Under the pieces are notes generated by a model, which was not told the DNA's origin, made no database searches, and was given only the letters and a program-made list of their open reading frames with translations. A stretch of 64,000 bases of DNA from Trichinella spiralis (Eukaryota > Nematoda > Enoplea > Trichinellida > Trichinellidae): NCBI GenBank assembly GCA_000181795.3, contig CM012953.1:19295081-19359080 (forward strand). Reading direction: 5' to 3'. The position numbers and the translations under genes are program-made. This document shows, piece by piece, positions 60,608-64,000 of this stretch; the first letter of the stretch is position 1; each line of letters starts with the position of its first letter.

Positions 60608-62621
60608 CTAAAAATTAAGAACTAAATCTGCCATTGTTGCTTTCTCACAAAACAGTACTTCAGCAAACACTGACTTTTCATGTTTGTAAAATGTTCCATT
60701 ATTAACTGCTCTTTTCAACAAACTACACTGCCTCTTTGTTGTATAATCAACCGCTACGCAGCGCAACTTCGGTACTGCTTTGCGACAGAGCCTGAGACAT
60801 TGCTTGAAACTTTCCACACTCTGAGTTTGCTGTGCAACAGTGAAATAATTCGAATAATTTAACATGTTCAATTCAACAAAGCAAATATCATTTGTTTCTT
60901 CAAAGTAATATTTCAATGGAGGTGGATTATCTGTTCTTTCTTCCAATCTATCTAAATTGAACTCATTGCTTTAATTGTTTTCTAAATATTAAAATATAAA
61001 ATTATATTTAACTTTTTCCATTTTAAATACAAATTATTTAAATTTTAAATATCCTAAAATAAATGCTTTGCACTACAGTACTTTTTGTTGTTTTCTTATA
61101 ATTTTACAATATTTCATGTTCATTCATTGAAAACCACATCAAATATGTATAAGGTAAAAGTAATTTTTAAAGTTTTATATTTAAATAAATTTGCAATAAT
61201 AATGAAAAACTGTATAAGAAATAAATCCAATTATTAAAAAAATAATAATGGAAATATGCTTTACCTAACTTACAATCCCGCACTTCAGTAAGGATCATAT
61301 TTTCGCATAGTTTGCCTGTTCCATAACCAATACCACTGCTCAAAACAGCACATTTTTTGCTCTTTTTTGAATACACCACAGCACGATAAGGCCAAGATGT
61401 TATCATTTCACGGCACAAATTAAGACACATATGAAAAGATCGTATGTCATAAAATTTTTTCAGAATAAATAAATTATCCAATGAACGTATTGGGAATGAT
61501 CTGACGGTGCATAATTCGAAATATCTGAACAGATGAACGGAAGCTTCTTTTATATTTCTATTTATACCTCAAAAAAAGAAACAAAATATAATAATGGCGA
61601 TGAAACTATTTGGTTAACAGTAACTACTGTCATGATGTAGTGGAAATGGTTGTGGAGCGGCTATAAGAAGGTAATACGAATTGCGACCGTATTGTACATC
61701 ATACGAAGAAATATGCAAATCATCTAAATTAAATGAAAATTGAAGCACAACAACGGTAAAAAAATATTAACGATCAATTTATAAATAATAAATAACAAAA
61801 AGGAAATTACTAGTAAAGCATAAATGAATAATCGTTATTCCTGATGTGTATGCTGTTGAATTCTGCAGTGGTGGTTCTCTGACTTTAAAATTATAATATG
61901 AACAAGAATTGTTGTATTCTGTAACTGCGTTGCATGAAGTAACAGATGCATATGCGCTGCAAGTAAATATGCATGATTCTAAACTGCCATATGAAATTCC
62001 CAGAAAATGAACACGATGCCAATGCTCCAGATCTCGCTGTTCTAGAAGGCACGTTTGTCCCCATATTTCAGATTTTGCACTGTATAAAGTATGCAATGTG
62101 AAATGATTTCTTGAAAATGTGTCTGTTAGGCTGCTTTGATAACCTTGAATTGAAATTATGGTACAATTTAATTTTTTATCAAGTTTTGCCATTTTTACCT
62201 GGTTCGCATTTGAATACAAAAAACATAGACACATTACTCTGCTCGTTATCAGAATTTTTGAGAAGCTTCCTTCCAGTACTGTTGTATAGTGTGCATTTTT
62301 TAGTGTCCTTAATAAACTGAACGAGATTACATTGCGTGCCACTGCTTTTACAGAAACATTGGTAAATGCAGTCGTCTATAGTAGTGTTGTAAACATTTTC
62401 TAAGAATCCTTGTCTGGATGAACCATCTGAATATACATGTTTCAATAAGCATGAAGTATTCAATTCGAAAAGATAAACCGTGAAAACATCAGCAGTGCCA
62501 ACCTGCAATGAATATTTTGAAATATTTAATTTTTCAATTGCTCAAAAAACATTATCCTCACCATCATATTTACAGCGATGATAATGCAATAGTACAACTG
62601 AGTTGAATGCATTTTTTTCAT
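60608..62621 (-). CDS. secreted protein with four PAN/Apple-like modules, copy B
   Basis: The first exon (from 62621, MKKMHSTQLYYCIIIAVNMM) is a signal peptide and shares the IIIAVNMM end of copy A. The mature start VGTADVFTVYL is nearly identical to copy A. Modules: 1 near 62470-62200, 2 near 62060-61800, 3 near 61530-61270, 4 near 60890-60640. Module 4 (ICFVELNMLNYSNYF...KQCLRLCRKAV...QCSLLKRAV) is the most conserved between copies. Module 3 has the same SWPYRAV stretch lacking one cysteine and an extra cysteine later (GKLCEN). The linker DDLHISSYDVQYGRNSYYLL is kept, as is NNPPPLKYYFEET-like sequence (here DNPPPLKYYFEET). Gene order, exon layout and strand match copy A, so this is a tandem duplication. 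Confidence 0.65.
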
Positions 62622-62959
62622 ATTCCAGATTATTTGTTTCGAAAGCAACTAAAATATTTATTAAAATATTTAAAACTTAACTTGGTAAAAAAATGTTATC
62701 TTTTCAGATGTGGAAATGAATATGATGCATGCATTGTAATAATTTAATATTCTAAAATAAAGTGCTTTAATATTTAAAATATATAGAGATTTCAAATTAC
62801 GCTAAACAGGAAACAGCTTAAATATTCTGCTTCTTATTTTTGCTTTTTACAACTTTTAAGTATTGAATAAACTTAATGATCTTACAAATTTTCCCTAATT
62901 ATGACAGTAATGCTTGTTATTCAATTTCTTGGCATATTTATTCAAGTTGACTGGAACAG
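62622..62959. other. AT-rich spacer
   Basis: It lies between copy B and the eIF3c-like exon and should contain the promoter of copy B. No exon matching the eIF3c N-terminus was found here. Confidence 0.4.
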
Positions 62960-63166
62960 TTTGCCAGTGAAAAATATGATGATCGTGAAGGGAGACGCCA
63001 GATAAGTGAAAACAACGCTCGAGGTTTGACTACGCTGAGACAGAAGTTACGCAAATATATGCGTGAATTTGATTTGGAACTGGTCGATTACAAAGAAGCT
63101 CCAAACATGGCCGATAAATCTAGCGATAAAACGGCTAGAAAATTGTTCAAGAAGTTGACTGACTAG
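62960..63166 (+). pseudogene. isolated exon resembling eIF3 subunit C
   Basis: Following an AG at 62958-62959, 68 codons encode a segment with YDDREGRRQISENNARGLTT and LRQKLRKYMREFD. In human eIF3c the N-terminal region reads [28 protein letters not shown], a clear match. The frame then ends KKLFKKLTD-like (actual end LFKKLTD) at a stop, whereas eIF3c continues for hundreds of residues. There is no in-frame ATG at the start, no plausible upstream exon before the antisense PAN gene, and no continuation downstream. I read it as a stranded gene fragment. An AATAAA follows at about 63205, so a small expressed gene is not excluded. Confidence 0.55.
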
Positions 63167-64000
63167 CGTATTGTCAATTAGCACTAACATATTACTCTGC
63201 ATACACAAATAAACTGTATATCAATAATAAACATAAAATTATGGAATTCAAAATTACAGATAAATCCCAACAATGATTATATATTTTGAAGTAAATGAAA
63301 TAACTCACAAGCAATGATAATTCATTTTATTGTTGTCAATTGTAATGAATAAACCCTCTGTTAATAAATTTTTGCTAATTGCTAAACGGCTTTATCATTG
63401 TTTAAATGTCACTTGCTTGGATTACGAGTGCGTTATTTGTTTGTGATTTCGTCATTTTATTACTTTTACAAAGCATCAGTTTAAATTGACTACTATTATT
63501 TGTCTTTGTTCACTCATTATTATTTAGATGCAGTTTTGTCATTTTTAAAGTAGTATTTTTATTTGTTGGGAATTTACTTCGGTCATTTATTGGGACAGGT
63601 CTGAAATTTCTGTGACAAAATAGAACACCGGTAGGTTGTTCGATGGGCCAACACAAAGGGCAAGCATGGTGAACGGACAGAATAATCGTGTTGTAATAAC
63701 AAACAAAACTGACAGTTACTTCGGTAGAGCTAGAGCAAATAGTACAATTTCAATTGCACGCGTCAGCTCTAGATTAAAGATAAAATCTCTTCAGTTATAT
63801 AAGGAGAGCCTCATTTGCATGAAGCTCAACACTACTAAACTCCCGCTACACTCACTGTCAAACTCAATAAGCAAGCAACACAAGTTATAAGATAATAGTC
63901 CAACAAGATGATCACAACAAGTCATTCTGCAACACTTCAGTTCACATCTTCCATTAAATAAGGTATTTTCCGAAGTCATCAAATACGCTTGCATAAATAA
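63167..64000 (+). other. no gene; possible LTR promoter at 63600-64000
   Basis: The first 400 bp are featureless and AT-rich. From about 63630 composition changes. A TATA-type box (CAGTTATATAAGGAG near 63793-63807) is followed by TCATTTGCATG (an octamer-like ATTTGCAT), and ATTAAATAAGG occurs near 63953. This resembles an LTR promoter, but the window ends before a partner end can be checked. Confidence 0.25.

Overview
The window reads as AT-rich animal nuclear DNA with compact, intron-rich genes (many introns of 40-110 bp) and clusters of GC-rich LTR-retroelement fossils. Gene content (major sperm protein domain, Cys-loop channel, PAN/Apple secreted proteins, NUDT9-type protein, BEL/Pao and gypsy elements, closely spaced same-strand genes) suggests a nematode. 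The general character fits a clade I worm such as Trichinella or a relative. The phylum is a fairly safe inference; the genus is a guess.

Layout. 1-781: a ~720 bp imperfect palindrome centred on an (AT)n run, with a tRNA-Ala gene on the right and the start of a mirror-image tRNA gene at the left edge. 782-2300: no gene. 2330-10837: a nested graveyard of LTR elements (BEL/Pao, an antisense gypsy piece, a sense gypsy piece with its LTR, and an internally deleted BEL/Pao derivative). 11930-13088: QDPR. 13491-13777: an LTR on the minus strand. 15378-21961: three closely spaced plus-strand genes, PTCD3 (mitoribosomal PPR protein), SARS2 (mitochondrial seryl-tRNA synthetase) and a small unknown gene, possibly an operon. 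22834-23484: MSP-domain protein. 25629-27288 (minus): Cys-loop channel. 29414-29989 (minus): bHLH factor. 30621-34550 (minus): DDX1, head-to-head with the FET-family (FUS/EWS/TAF15) gene at 35395-40134, which contains an assembly gap and a corrupted duplicate. 40651-43517 (minus): BRAP. 45831-48032 (minus): NUDT9-like protein with a degenerate Nudix box. 50347-50718: Pcc1/LAGE3. 51000-51755 (minus): DNAJC30-like. 52470-54080: more LTR-element remains. 54418-55979: DRG1. 57772-62621 (minus): two tandem paralogues, each with a signal peptide and four PAN/Apple-like modules. 62960-63166: an isolated eIF3c-like exon. 63600-64000: a possible LTR promoter.

How the genes relate. PTCD3 and SARS2 both serve mitochondrial translation and sit 145 bp apart. 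DDX1 and the FET protein are RNA-binding proteins transcribed divergently from a shared ~840 bp region. Pcc1 (tRNA t6A synthesis) and DNAJC30 (mitochondrial) are tail to tail. I found no clear new multi-gene system. The least familiar coding material is the tandem four-module PAN pair, the NUDT9-like protein that has apparently lost catalytic residues, and the unknown third gene of the PTCD3-SARS2 cluster. Exon boundaries were assigned by eye from GT/AG sites, reading phase and remembered family sequences.
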